This document shows positions 1 to 5,658 of a stretch of 5,658 nucleotides of DNA, piece after piece. The notes beneath the pieces were generated by a model. That model worked only from the letters and a program-made list of their open reading frames with translations. It did not search any database and was not told where the DNA came from. Both the position numbers and the translations under genes were made by a program. The stretch is from an archaeon (GTDB taxonomy: Archaea > Iainarchaeota > Iainarchaeia > CSSED10-239): positions 1 through 5,658 of the forward strand of contig JAKQTP010000257.1 of assembly GCA_029563035.1 (NCBI GenBank), read 5' to 3'. Every line of letters starts with the position of its first letter. Position 1 is the stretch's first letter.

Positions 1-21
1 TCATTTTATGGATGAATATAG

Positions 22-41
22 TTTTGCCAACCTATAATCCT
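22..41 (+). repeat. Imperfect direct repeat, copy 1
   Basis: TTTTGCCAACCTATAATCCT resembles TTTGCCAACCCATTATCCCC at 376-395: the ten-base core TTTGCCAACC is identical and the following ten bases differ at about three positions. The two copies lie about 350 bases apart in the same orientation and bracket most of the hairpin-rich non-coding stretch. They may be ends or units of a dispersed element; chance is not excluded. Confidence 0.35.
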
Positions 42-125
42 CCATTGTATCTTATGTATTTTCCATTATGATAATACATATATAAAAAGAGAAGTGACTG
101 TCTGATAAATTTTAGCTTGTAAATT

Positions 126-178
126 TAAAAGCCCGCAGGGCAAAAAAATGATAGCGATGGGTGCGTAAGCCCCTCGGG
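126..178 (-). terminator. Possible tandem terminator downstream of the NACHT gene
   Basis: Read on the minus strand, a GC-rich hairpin comes first: CGAGGGG (176-170) pairs with CCCATCG (161-155), one mismatch, 8-base loop. It is followed six bases later by seven Ts (148-142). Then GCCC-TGC-GGGC (141-131) is followed by TTTTAAATTT. Two stems each followed by a T-run would fit the end of the leftward transcript. Against it, the second stem is only 4 bp, the first T-run is not directly attached, and the site is about 335 bases past the NACHT stop. It could instead be part of a structured repeat or RNA. Confidence 0.35.
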
Positions 179-222
179 AAAAGAGTAATATCATTATTAA
201 TTTATTTCTTAAAACCTTGTCC

Positions 223-240
223 AAAAAAGCCCCTTAGGGT
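223..240 (-). terminator. Weak terminator-like stem with T6
   Basis: On the minus strand CCC-TAA-GGG (239-231) is followed by GC and then six Ts (228-223). The stem is only three G-C pairs, so it is a poor terminator alone. The alternative pairing of CTTAGG (233-238) with CCTAAG (255-260) is about as good and would have no T-run. It is listed as a candidate closer to the NACHT stop than the tandem site. Confidence 0.18.
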
Positions 241-313
241 TACACTCCAATTTTCCTAAGAACCAAAACAAGTTTAAAATAGAAGTGTCGACCTTGGGGG
301 TCTCTATAAAAGT

Positions 314-502
314 GTGAAAAGGTTTAAAAATCTTTATATATTTAAACTTACTCCGTTATCTTTGGCAAAGCGGAATTTGCCAACCCATTATCCCCTAAGT
401 ACATTAGCTGAGTTTATATTGAAAAGGCACAAATATATCGCTAATCATATAGGGATTATTGCATTCTCTGAAATGAAAAGTGGATCTTCATTCAAGAAAT
501 AA
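314..502 (+). CDS. Doubtful 62-residue hypothetical ORF
   Basis: A GTG-initiated frame of 62 residues (MKRFKNLYIFK... to ...SEMKSGSSFKK) reads toward the 3' end of the NACHT gene and stops 10 bases from it. There is no ribosome site before the GTG. The inverted repeat at 362-383 and one copy of the direct repeat lie inside it, which suits non-coding or repeat DNA better than a gene. The composition is basic (many Lys) with no recognisable domain. It is probably a chance frame or part of a dispersed repeat, listed because nothing else occupies this stretch. Confidence 0.15.
   Translation: MKRFKNLYIFKLTPLSLAKRNLPTHYPLSTLAEFILKRHKYIANHIGIIAFSEMKSGSSFKK
362..383. repeat. 8-bp perfect inverted repeat (TTGGCAAA / TTTGCCAA)
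   Basis: TTGGCAAA (362-369), a six-base loop GCGGAA, and TTTGCCAA (376-383) form a perfect hairpin. No T-run follows on either strand, so it is not a standard terminator. Its right arm is the start of the copy of the direct repeat that is also found near the left edge. It might be a processing site, a repeat end or a protein-binding site. Confidence 0.5.
376..395 (+). repeat. Imperfect direct repeat, copy 2
   Basis: This is the partner of the repeat at 22-41, sharing the core TTTGCCAACC followed by a similar AT/C-rich tail. Here, unlike in copy 1, the core also forms the right arm of the perfect hairpin at 362-383. Confidence 0.35.
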
Positions 503-511
503 TATTACAAT

Positions 512-3500
512 CTATTTTTGTTGCAACTCGTTGTATTTTGCCAATGCATCATTCAATTTTTTTGAATTAATGTACTGTCTTTGGAATTCGGTCTTTATTC
601 TGGATATTGAAAAGTGAATGCGATAAATTTCGGGATGATCCTTATACTTATCCTTATAACAATTCAGTTTCTCAACAACAATATTTAACATATCATCAGT
701 TAGAGCAATTATCTCCAGATTTGTAAGAACGCTTACTATTAAGCTGATATAAGGGCTTTGTTCAATATTATTGGCAAAACTAAAATCCAATAAGTCCAAC
801 AATGGTTCAAGATAAGCTTTATTTGTATATTCCTCCAGAGGATTAATGTGCTCAGGATCATAAACAAATTTCTTCTCTTCTTTAATAATCTCTATATATA
901 ATGGCAAAGCATCCTTATCGCCAAAGCAACAGAGATAATAAATATATTTCCGATAATACTCACATTTCTTATCTTGTATTTCTTTTTTTATTCTTTCAAT
1001 CAAGCCCGGCATAGTTTTTTTATACCCAGCAAAATAATTTGCCAGATAAAATACTATATTCTCAGGGCATTTTAATACATAAGCATTAAACCAGTTTTCA
1101 TCTATGTCCAGGTTAATTAGTGCATTTAAACAGGAATATAACAAAGACATTTTTTTATTATAATCATTTTCCCAATTTTCCATAATCTCATAAATATGCG
1201 GAAGAACTTCACTACATTTGTTACGCACACAAAACGAAATATGATTCATTATGATATTAGGTAACATTTCTCTCTTGTTCTGCAGGTTTTCCAACACCCT
1301 ATTTTTCAGTAAGGATTTATCAGCAACTTTCTTTTCAATAACCTCCCAATCAGAATCATTAATCAAAGTTATAAAATCAAGCCAAATCTGATTTGGGATC
1401 TGAATAAAATCAGCTTTTCCGAAATTCCATAATTTTTTGATCTTCTTATCATTATCAGTTATATAATTTGAAGCATTCTTAATATCTACTTTTTCAATAG
1501 ATTCCTTTGCCCAATTCTGCAGCCAGACCTTTAGTTCCGGAGTCAATTTTGGAATATTCTCCTTATTTTCTTCAGTTATGGGTAATTTCTGAACAAAGTG
1601 AGAATCAACAAAGTTTAGAACAAGCTCTTCATATTTGTGCTTTAATTGCTGTTCCATTTCTTCCCTATTTGCTTTAGAGTTTTTACGAAAATAATCACTG
1701 AGTAAGTTATGAATAAGCTCACTGAAAGTTAAGATATCCTTTTTATAATATTCTTCTTTAGTTAAGACCTCTGCTAAACCAAATATACTATTCAAGTCCT
1801 CAATAAGTAAATCAAGATTCAGAATAATCTCCATATCTCGCTGAAAACGAGCTGTTTTTCTTGCCAATATGTTATTTTTTCTGGTTTCCATAAACAATTC
1901 GGAATATTCATTCAGCAATTCTTCATATAAAGGATTTACTTGGTAAATTGCCAGGAGCTTTACCAAATTTGTTTTTGTATCATTATCCAAGGAAGGAAAG
2001 AGTTCTTTACAAATTCTGCGCACAAAGTTATCATCTTCCTGAAACAGGGTTATTAATAGGTATGCATAATATCCCTGTTTGTTTTCCTTAAATATTCTTT
2101 CTACCAGTTCGTAACCTTTTCCAATACTTTGAAAGTATGTAGATAAAGTCACAATATCATCAACCAGGGATTGCGATTCACAAAAGTAAAGGAAAAGACG
2201 ATACATATTTTCGTATATCTTCTCTTCTTTACTACCATCAATTGCGATATTAACAATGTCTTTCATAAGATCGAAGGAATAATTATAGTTATACTTTAAC
2301 ATATCTTTCTTGATGAAACCATTAACGAATTCATTGAAGTGAGAAGATTTGCAACAATTGAGGTAATAATCTTTAATAAAGCACAACAGTTCAGATGTTT
2401 CTTGATTTTGTTTATTCTGTTCAGATAATTCCTTATAGAGATCTAGCATATCATCCAGATAATAAAAATCAGGGTCATACTTAGTAAGTAATTGCACTGT
2501 ATCATTTTTACTTGCTTTATAGAGCTTTTTTAAGGTTTCAAAAGGAAGATTATCTATGTCAATATAATTAGTTGCGATATAATTAAGATTCTTTCTATAG
2601 CTTTTCAGGTCTTCCCTCATCATGCATTCTATAAGGGTCTTATCTATTTCCGGTTTGTTAAAATTAGTCGCATAGCTTAAAATTACAAAGGCAGTTATAG
2701 TCATATAATTATTATTCTCGGGCTTACGAATGTAGTTTAGCAGATAGTTTTCCCGTTCTGGGGTATTCCAAATACGGGAGAGATTTCTTAAGTTTATATA
2801 CCCCGGAATAAATTTCCAGTTGGTAGAATAGTATTCAAAGATGAAGATAAATATCTCTTTTTGTTTTTCATAAACCATAAATTCAGGTAGAATGTTGATA
2901 AGAGATTCCGGTTTTGAGTTTTTGATTTGTTCAATCAGGTAATTTTTATAATCCTTGGGAAGTAATTCTACTATAAATGGGACAACCGGCTCCCAGTTAT
3001 AAAGAATTAAATCTGAAGCAAATAAGTAATTGAGTTCGTCTTTGGATTTAATATTTTTAAAAGCTTGTGCAGATAAATAATCCTGAAATATCTTATGGGA
3101 AAAACTATATTGTAGGTCACCATTTATCTCGTTGAATTCAATCAGTTTTTGATATTTTCTAACTTCCTCAACCAGATTGAGATCAGCTGTTATAAACTTT
3201 ATATCCTTTTTTGATATAGTAGTTAGCCCGCAATCCGTCATACAAAATGCAAGTTTGCTCATCGTTTTAACAAGTTCATTACACACACAATCCGGTATAT
3301 GAGTTGTTTCAAAATGTTCTCTATCCTGTTCTATACTCTCTTTTATGGCAAAATCCAATATTTCGGAAATACTTCCAGGTAAATTTCCGGATTGTTGATA
3401 ATAATCTACTATCTTTACCAGATAGAAAGGGCTTTGAATAAGGGGAGAAATCTCGTTCCACAAAGGAGATGTCGTCAAATCTATATTTTTTAATCTATCG

Positions 3501-4558
3501 GTTGTATATTTCTTTATCTGTTCATAAGTTAAGGGTGCCATAGAATATATAGTATAATCTCTCATTGGCGTAGTAGAAAGGTCTATCGGTCTGGAAGTTA
3601 TAACTATGGGAATATCGGGATATTTCTCATTCCAATTATTGAGTTGCTGGTGAAATTCTAACTTCCTATCATCTTTTAATTCATCATAACCATCCAACAA
3701 CAATATTAAATTATCAGGAAAGGATTTTAGCTCTTCTTTAACTGCTTCTTCAATTGAAGGGGAAATTAAGTTTTTCAATTTTATCAAAACCGGGTTAAAC
3801 TTATCCAGATCATTAGAATATAAATAAGCATAATAGCATAGATAGGTTGATTTTCCTGAGCCCCCATTATCCATTATTATAATTTTTTTATTCTGTTTTA
3901 GGTCTTCTTTTTCTTTAATTACTGTATCCAAATCAAGATAATTTGTTTGCCAGAATTTAACTTTTTCATTCTGAGCGCTTATTTTCAGGTCTATTACATA
4001 ATCCTCGGGCTCGTCGTATTTACGACAGGAAGTTTTTATACATTCTTTCAATTTTTGCTTGAATAATTCTATTATCTCATCCTGATTGTGACAAATTTTA
4101 TAGACTGCACATTCTCCGACGCGTCCTAAAAAGCTCTCTATTTTTTGATTTTCAGATTTATCCTTGGAAAATAAATCTTCAGATTGCTGGAGAAAAGAAA
4201 AAGATATAATACGGGGATGGATATGAATTTTATGTTCATTTTTCCTTTTTAAAGCATCCCGAAACTCAAATTCAGTAGCCGAAATGTCCTCCTCTGCCAT
4301 CCTCTTGCCATAGCGGGAAGCCATAATACCAAAGTATAAATCGTATTCACCAACTTTATCCATAATGATTTGTTGAGGAGTTTTGCCAGTGTCGGCATCA
4401 ACAAATTCATTTTTTTCCCAATATGAAACTATGAAGTTAAACTCCTTATTTACAGCATTGTTGTTATAATCGTTTGTAACTTTTATCAGTTTTTCCGGCA
4501 AACCTTCTAAAACAGGATCATTGGCAGGACAGGACAGGAAGACATTTATATCAATCAT
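512..4558 (-). CDS. DUF4062/TIR-like-NACHT STAND NTPase, probable NLR-like antiphage protein
   Basis: Seen (numbering from the Met at 4558, 1348 residues): residues 1-123 form an alpha/beta domain opening INVFLSCP, with YDLYFGIMASRYG and SATEFEFRDAL (acidic residues near 96-98), as in DUF4062, a TIR-related fold. A NACHT-type P-loop NTPase follows: Walker A NGGSGKST near 231-238 (K236), Walker B LLLDGYDE near 286-293 (D289, D292, E293), sensor VITSRP near 319-324 (R323), SPFYL near 376, and FSHKIFQDYLSAQAF near 486-500, typical after NACHT. Residues about 530-1348 are helical with no recognised domain and suit a ligand-sensing arm. There is no signal peptide or membrane segment. Known: bacterial NACHT/Avs proteins oligomerise on sensing phage and activate an N-terminal effector. 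Inferred: the same role here, perhaps with nucleotide-directed toxicity. An upstream ATG at 4624 would add 22 residues. The 4558 start is preferred because the domain begins there and it overlaps the upstream stop by only 8 bases. Neither start has a clear Shine-Dalgarno site, which suggests translational coupling. The first Walker A glycine is Asp. Confidence 0.88.
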   Translation of the reverse strand: MIDINVFLSCPANDPVLEGLPEKLIKVTNDYNNNAVNKEFNFIVSYWEKNEFVDADTGKTPQQIIMDKVGEYDLYFGIMASRYGKRMAEEDISATEFEFRDALKRKNEHKIHIHPRIISFSFLQQSEDLFSKDKSENQKIESFLGRVGECAVYKICHNQDEIIELFKQKLKECIKTSCRKYDEPEDYVIDLKISAQNEKVKFWQTNYLDLDTVIKEKEDLKQNKKIIIMDNGGSGKSTYLCYYAYLYSNDLDKFNPVLIKLKNLISPSIEEAVKEELKSFPDNLILLLDGYDELKDDRKLEFHQQLNNWNEKYPDIPIVITSRPIDLSTTPMRDYTIYSMAPLTYEQIKKYTTDRLKNIDLTTSPLWNEISPLIQSPFYLVKIVDYYQQSGNLPGSISEILDFAIKESIEQDREHFETTHIPDCVCNELVKTMSKLAFCMTDCGLTTISKKDIKFITADLNLVEEVRKYQKLIEFNEINGDLQYSFSHKIFQDYLSAQAFKNIKSKDELNYLFASDLILYNWEPVVPFIVELLPKDYKNYLIEQIKNSKPESLINILPEFMVYEKQKEIFIFIFEYYSTNWKFIPGYINLRNLSRIWNTPERENYLLNYIRKPENNNYMTITAFVILSYATNFNKPEIDKTLIECMMREDLKSYRKNLNYIATNYIDIDNLPFETLKKLYKASKNDTVQLLTKYDPDFYYLDDMLDLYKELSEQNKQNQETSELLCFIKDYYLNCCKSSHFNEFVNGFIKKDMLKYNYNYSFDLMKDIVNIAIDGSKEEKIYENMYRLFLYFCESQSLVDDIVTLSTYFQSIGKGYELVERIFKENKQGYYAYLLITLFQEDDNFVRRICKELFPSLDNDTKTNLVKLLAIYQVNPLYEELLNEYSELFMETRKNNILARKTARFQRDMEIILNLDLLIEDLNSIFGLAEVLTKEEYYKKDILTFSELIHNLLSDYFRKNSKANREEMEQQLKHKYEELVLNFVDSHFVQKLPITEENKENIPKLTPELKVWLQNWAKESIEKVDIKNASNYITDNDKKIKKLWNFGKADFIQIPNQIWLDFITLINDSDWEVIEKKVADKSLLKNRVLENLQNKREMLPNIIMNHISFCVRNKCSEVLPHIYEIMENWENDYNKKMSLLYSCLNALINLDIDENWFNAYVLKCPENIVFYLANYFAGYKKTMPGLIERIKKEIQDKKCEYYRKYIYYLCCFGDKDALPLYIEIIKEEKKFVYDPEHINPLEEYTNKAYLEPLLDLLDFSFANNIEQSPYISLIVSVLTNLEIIALTDDMLNIVVEKLNCYKDKYKDHPEIYRIHFSISRIKTEFQRQYINSKKLNDALAKYNELQQK
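4551..4558 (-). other. 8-base stop/start overlap (ATGATTGA)
   Basis: The NACHT start codon at 4558-4556 and the TGA of the upstream frame at 4553-4551 sit within ATGATTGA. The upstream 20 bases show no purine-rich ribosome site, so translation of the NACHT gene probably relies on ribosomes finishing the upstream frame. This arrangement supports one transcript and helps choose the shorter NACHT start. It would also give a reason to keep the upstream frame open even if its own product had lost function. Confidence 0.7.
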
Positions 4559-5216
4559 TTTGCTTATGAATATGAGATGGAAAGTGATTTTGGTCCCATT
4601 CTTCCGGGGGGAGGAAATTTCCATTTTCAGCGCAACGTGGACCAGGAGGTGGATTTAATGCCAAAATATAGGTTGAACCTGTTAAATTGTCCAAACCATT
4701 CTCAAAAAGAGGAGCTATTTGATCATAAATTTCCAAAATGCTTCGCCGGGTGAGATATTCTCCAAATTCATCTATATCTTTGCGTTTTACAATCGGGAAG
4801 GTCTTCATTATGTATTCTACTGCTTTCCTGGGAGATTGAAAATAGGAAAGAAGAGGATTTATGGCATTACCTACTGCTGATGTTGAAGATTGTTGAAATG
4901 ATGAATTATAACTTTTTTCCCAGTCCTTCTGTGTTCCCAAATAGAGATGAAAATAAAGCGCATCCAGCTCACAACGAATTTCAAAACGACGCTCCTCATC
5001 CCAAATAAAGAGTGGTACATTATATATTGAAACTTCAATATATAACATACTATATGAAGTAAACGATAGTTCTATAAATCGTGAAATTATGAAATTATAG
5101 AGTATTGAAGAGTATTGATTATCCGCTAATACAGGAAAATGCATAACATAACCATAATTCATATTTGTACCCCCTAACTTTTGCCTGATTATATAATCGC
5201 AACAAAAACTATTCAT
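4551..5216 (-). pseudogene. C-terminal fragment of a large Eco57I-like DNA methylase
   Basis: This is an open frame of 221 residues. Its motifs match, from memory, the C-terminal target-recognition end of large (about 1000-1400 residue) Eco57I-type N6-adenine methylases of restriction and DISARM-like loci: NSFCCDYIIRQKLGGTN (2-18), WDEERRFEIRCELDALYFHLY (72-92), TFPIVKRKD (139-147), FGEYLTRRSILEIYD (151-165) and PPPGP (189-193). In full-length relatives RQK-GGTN lies deep inside the protein. Here there is no SAM-binding FxGxG or catalytic NPPY motif, so this piece alone cannot methylate DNA. The frame continues upstream for only two codons before a TGA, beyond which another 38 codons are open in the same frame. 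The first ATG has no ribosome site, but the Met at 5162 is preceded by AGGGGG seven bases away and would give 203 residues. The stop overlaps the NACHT start (ATGATTGA), so the two are co-transcribed. It is probably a deletion remnant of a methylase; a retained DNA-recognition subunit is the alternative. Confidence 0.72.
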
Positions 5217-5222
5217 ATTACA

Positions 5223-5339
5223 TCAAAGTAAAGGTAACATAGCAATTTTGTGTTGAACACTAATGTTGGTGTAAATTCCGACTCGTTTTTTATTAGGCAA
5301 TGCAAGGAATTCTGCAATAGTCATTGTTTCGGTATCCAT
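5223..5339 (-). CDS. Short 38-residue ORF with strong RBS; possible 5' end of the interrupted methylase gene
   Basis: This frame, found by reading the minus strand, starts MDTETMTIAEFLALPNKK, runs 38 residues and ends ...KIAMLPLL before TGA. It has the best initiation signals in the window: AAAGGAG six bases before the ATG and a consensus promoter about 30 bases further up. It is in the same frame as the methylase-like fragment, with only TGA-TGT-AAT between its last sense codon and that fragment's first ATG. Family members usually have a hydrophobic stretch just before their equivalent of NSFCCDYIIRQK, so the last residues (AMLPLL, then C-N-M-N-S-F across the stop) could be genuine methylase sequence broken by one nonsense change. 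The first 25 or so residues are not recognised. It could equally be a leader peptide or a small protein in its own right. Confidence 0.5.
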   Translation of the reverse strand: MDTETMTIAEFLALPNKKRVGIYTNISVQHKIAMLPLL

Positions 5340-5345
5340 AATTTA

Positions 5346-5352
5346 CTCCTTT
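5346..5352 (-). promoter_or_regulatory. Strong Shine-Dalgarno site (AAAGGAG)
   Basis: The minus strand reads AAAGGAG followed by six bases (TAAATT) and ATG at 5339. It is the only near-perfect Shine-Dalgarno site seen at a start in the window. It shows that the host uses classical initiation and that translation of this operon begins at 5339 rather than at the later ATG at 5216. Confidence 0.75.
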
Positions 5353-5365
5353 AAGTTAATTTTCT

Positions 5366-5393
5366 TTTTTATGTGATTCAAAAAATCTGTCAA
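5366..5393 (-). promoter_or_regulatory. Sigma70-type promoter of the operon
   Basis: The minus strand carries TTGACA (5393-5388), a perfect -35 box, then a 16-base spacer and TAAAAA (5371-5366), a 4-of-6 match to the -10 consensus. Transcription would start near 5359, leaving a leader of about 20 bases that contains the AAAGGAG site. The weak -10 box suggests help or control by a DNA-binding protein, which fits the palindrome just upstream. Confidence 0.6.
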
Positions 5394-5408
5394 CCACAAA
5401 AAATATTC

Positions 5409-5445
5409 TTTTATCACCACTAAAATTATTTTAGTCGTTTTATCA
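5409..5445. promoter_or_regulatory. Operator-like composite: 17-base palindrome between two TTTTATCA repeats
   Basis: Bases 5419-5435 are a perfect inverted repeat: ACTAAAAT, one central T, ATTTTAGT. On each side, after a gap of exactly two bases (CC at 5417-5418, CG at 5436-5437), lies an identical direct copy of TTTTATCA (5409-5416 and 5438-5445). The palindrome centre is about 68 bases upstream of the predicted transcription start and 34-39 bases upstream of the -35 box, a position suited to an activator or an upstream repressor site. The bases are all A/T-rich, so chance contributes, but two identical 8-mers with equal spacing around a perfect palindrome are unlikely to be accidental. No regulator gene is visible in the window. 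Confidence 0.5.
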
Positions 5446-5542
5446 TTTTTAAATCCAATTAGCATTCAACCCATTATGTTATTATTGTTCATATATCAAT
5501 CAATTATACTTATTTTCAATTTCACAAAAGCAGGTTAAAGCA

Positions 5543-5570
5543 TTGAATAATTATGGATAAATTCTATTAT
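5543..5570 (+). promoter_or_regulatory. Weak rightward promoter candidate
   Basis: TTGAAT (5543-5548), a 16-base spacer and TATTAT (5565-5570) resemble -35 and -10 boxes on the plus strand (4 of 6 and 5 of 6). They would drive a gene starting at the right edge, divergent from the defence operon. In DNA this AT-rich such matches arise often by chance. Confidence 0.25.
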
Positions 5571-5622
5571 AACTAACAATTTTACAATTAAATAGCTGGT
5601 TTTAGTTTTTTAGAAAGTAAAA

Positions 5623-5658
5623 ATGTTCTGGGGGTGTAATTACATTGAAAAGCAGGTA
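5623..5658 (+). CDS. Possible start of a divergent gene, cut by the window edge
   Basis: An ATG at 5623 opens a frame to the edge (MFWGCNYIEKQV) with only a weak AGAAAG before it. In another frame a TTG at 5645 is preceded by GGGGGTG at eight bases, a better ribosome site, and would begin M-K-S-R. One of these may start a gene that continues outside the window, with the operator-like region between the two divergent genes. There is too little sequence to judge. Confidence 0.2.
   Translation, partial: MFWGCNYIEKQV

Larger units (their letters stand above)
1..511. other. Non-coding region downstream of the NACHT gene
   Basis: About 510 bases with no convincing gene. Seen: an AT-rich left part, GC-rich hairpins at 131-141 and 155-176, short C/G-rich blocks at 229-239 and 290-302 (GACC-TTGGG-GGTC), the 22-41/376-395 repeat pair and the 362-383 hairpin. 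Scattered GC-rich stems in AT-rich DNA suggest a structured RNA, a worn dispersed repeat, or transcription end signals. No tRNA, CRISPR array or transposase fragment was found. One short frame runs in from the left edge on the plus strand but ends within about 70 bases and cannot be judged. Confidence 0.6.
5446..5658. other. AT-rich intergenic region upstream of the operon, window edge
   Basis: With the promoter region it makes about 320 bases without a sure gene. Apart from a weak plus-strand promoter and possible start sites at the very edge, it shows only A/T-rich sequence, no GC-rich hairpin and no RNA gene. On the minus strand two frames are open from the edge, ending at stops near 5602 and about 5590, so the tail of an upstream minus-strand gene cannot be excluded. 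Confidence 0.5.

Noticed and set aside
1..45. 14-codon minus-strand ORF with GGAGG upstream of an in-frame TTG
   Set aside because: It ends at the very left edge after a handful of codons and the G-rich stretch is part of the direct repeat; too short to support.
512..4558. Frameshift or truncation of the NACHT gene
   Set aside because: The reading frame is continuous, all core NTPase motifs are in order, and the length is usual for NACHT proteins with a large sensor arm.
4559..4624. Extra 22 N-terminal residues of the NACHT protein from the ATG at 4624
   Set aside because: They overlap the well-conserved methylase-like tail by about 74 bases, have no ribosome site, and precede the natural first beta strand of the DUF4062-like domain that begins at the 4558 Met.
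5223..5225. TGA read as a sense codon (recoding or selenocysteine)
   Set aside because: The NACHT gene has no in-frame TGA in about 1348 codons, TGA ends the methylase tail, and no selenocysteine insertion hairpin stands out; a nonsense mutation is simpler.
5590..5658. C-terminus of an upstream minus-strand gene entering from the right edge
   Set aside because: Two minus frames are open for about 18-22 codons from the edge, but neither shows a recognisable motif and open runs of this length are common by chance.
1..5658. CRISPR array, tRNA or insertion sequence
   Set aside because: No regularly spaced repeats, no T-loop-like motif (GGTTCGAATCC) on either strand, and no transposase-like frame were found.

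Overview
The window is strongly AT-rich bacterial DNA. It uses the standard code: a 1348-codon gene has no in-frame TGA, and TGA, TAG and TAA all serve as stops. At least one gene has a textbook Shine-Dalgarno site. The genus cannot be assigned from the sequence. All convincing coding sequence lies on the minus strand and reads right to left.

Layout in transcription order (right to left). Positions 5340-5658 hold a control region: a sigma70-type promoter (TTGACA, 16-base spacer, TAAAAA), a strong ribosome site, and upstream of the promoter a perfect 17-base palindrome framed by two copies of TTTTATCA. Next, 5223-5339 is a well-initiated 38-codon reading frame ending in TGA. Only three codons after that stop, in the same frame, begins a 221-residue open frame (4551-5216). 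It matches the C-terminal end of the large Eco57I-like DNA adenine methylases found in restriction and DISARM-like defence loci. The catalytic N-terminal part is absent, so this looks like an internally deleted and interrupted methylase gene, or less likely a short stand-alone derivative. Its stop overlaps by 8 bases the start of the dominant gene, 512-4558: a STAND/NACHT NTPase of about 1348 residues with a DUF4062/TIR-like N-terminal domain and a helical C-terminal half of about 800 residues. That is the architecture of bacterial NLR-like (Avs/bNACHT type) antiphage sensors.

Positions 1-511 have no convincing gene. They contain GC-rich hairpins with T-runs on the minus strand, which may end the operon transcript, an imperfect direct repeat about 350 bases apart, an 8-bp inverted repeat, and a doubtful 62-codon frame.

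Interpretation: this is a small defence module (methylase-type gene coupled to a NACHT sensor/effector) in which the NACHT gene is intact and the methylase gene is reduced. The most interesting points are the pairing itself, the reduced methylase, the variant Walker A loop and the patterned operator-like region. Family assignments rest on remembered motifs and were not searched.
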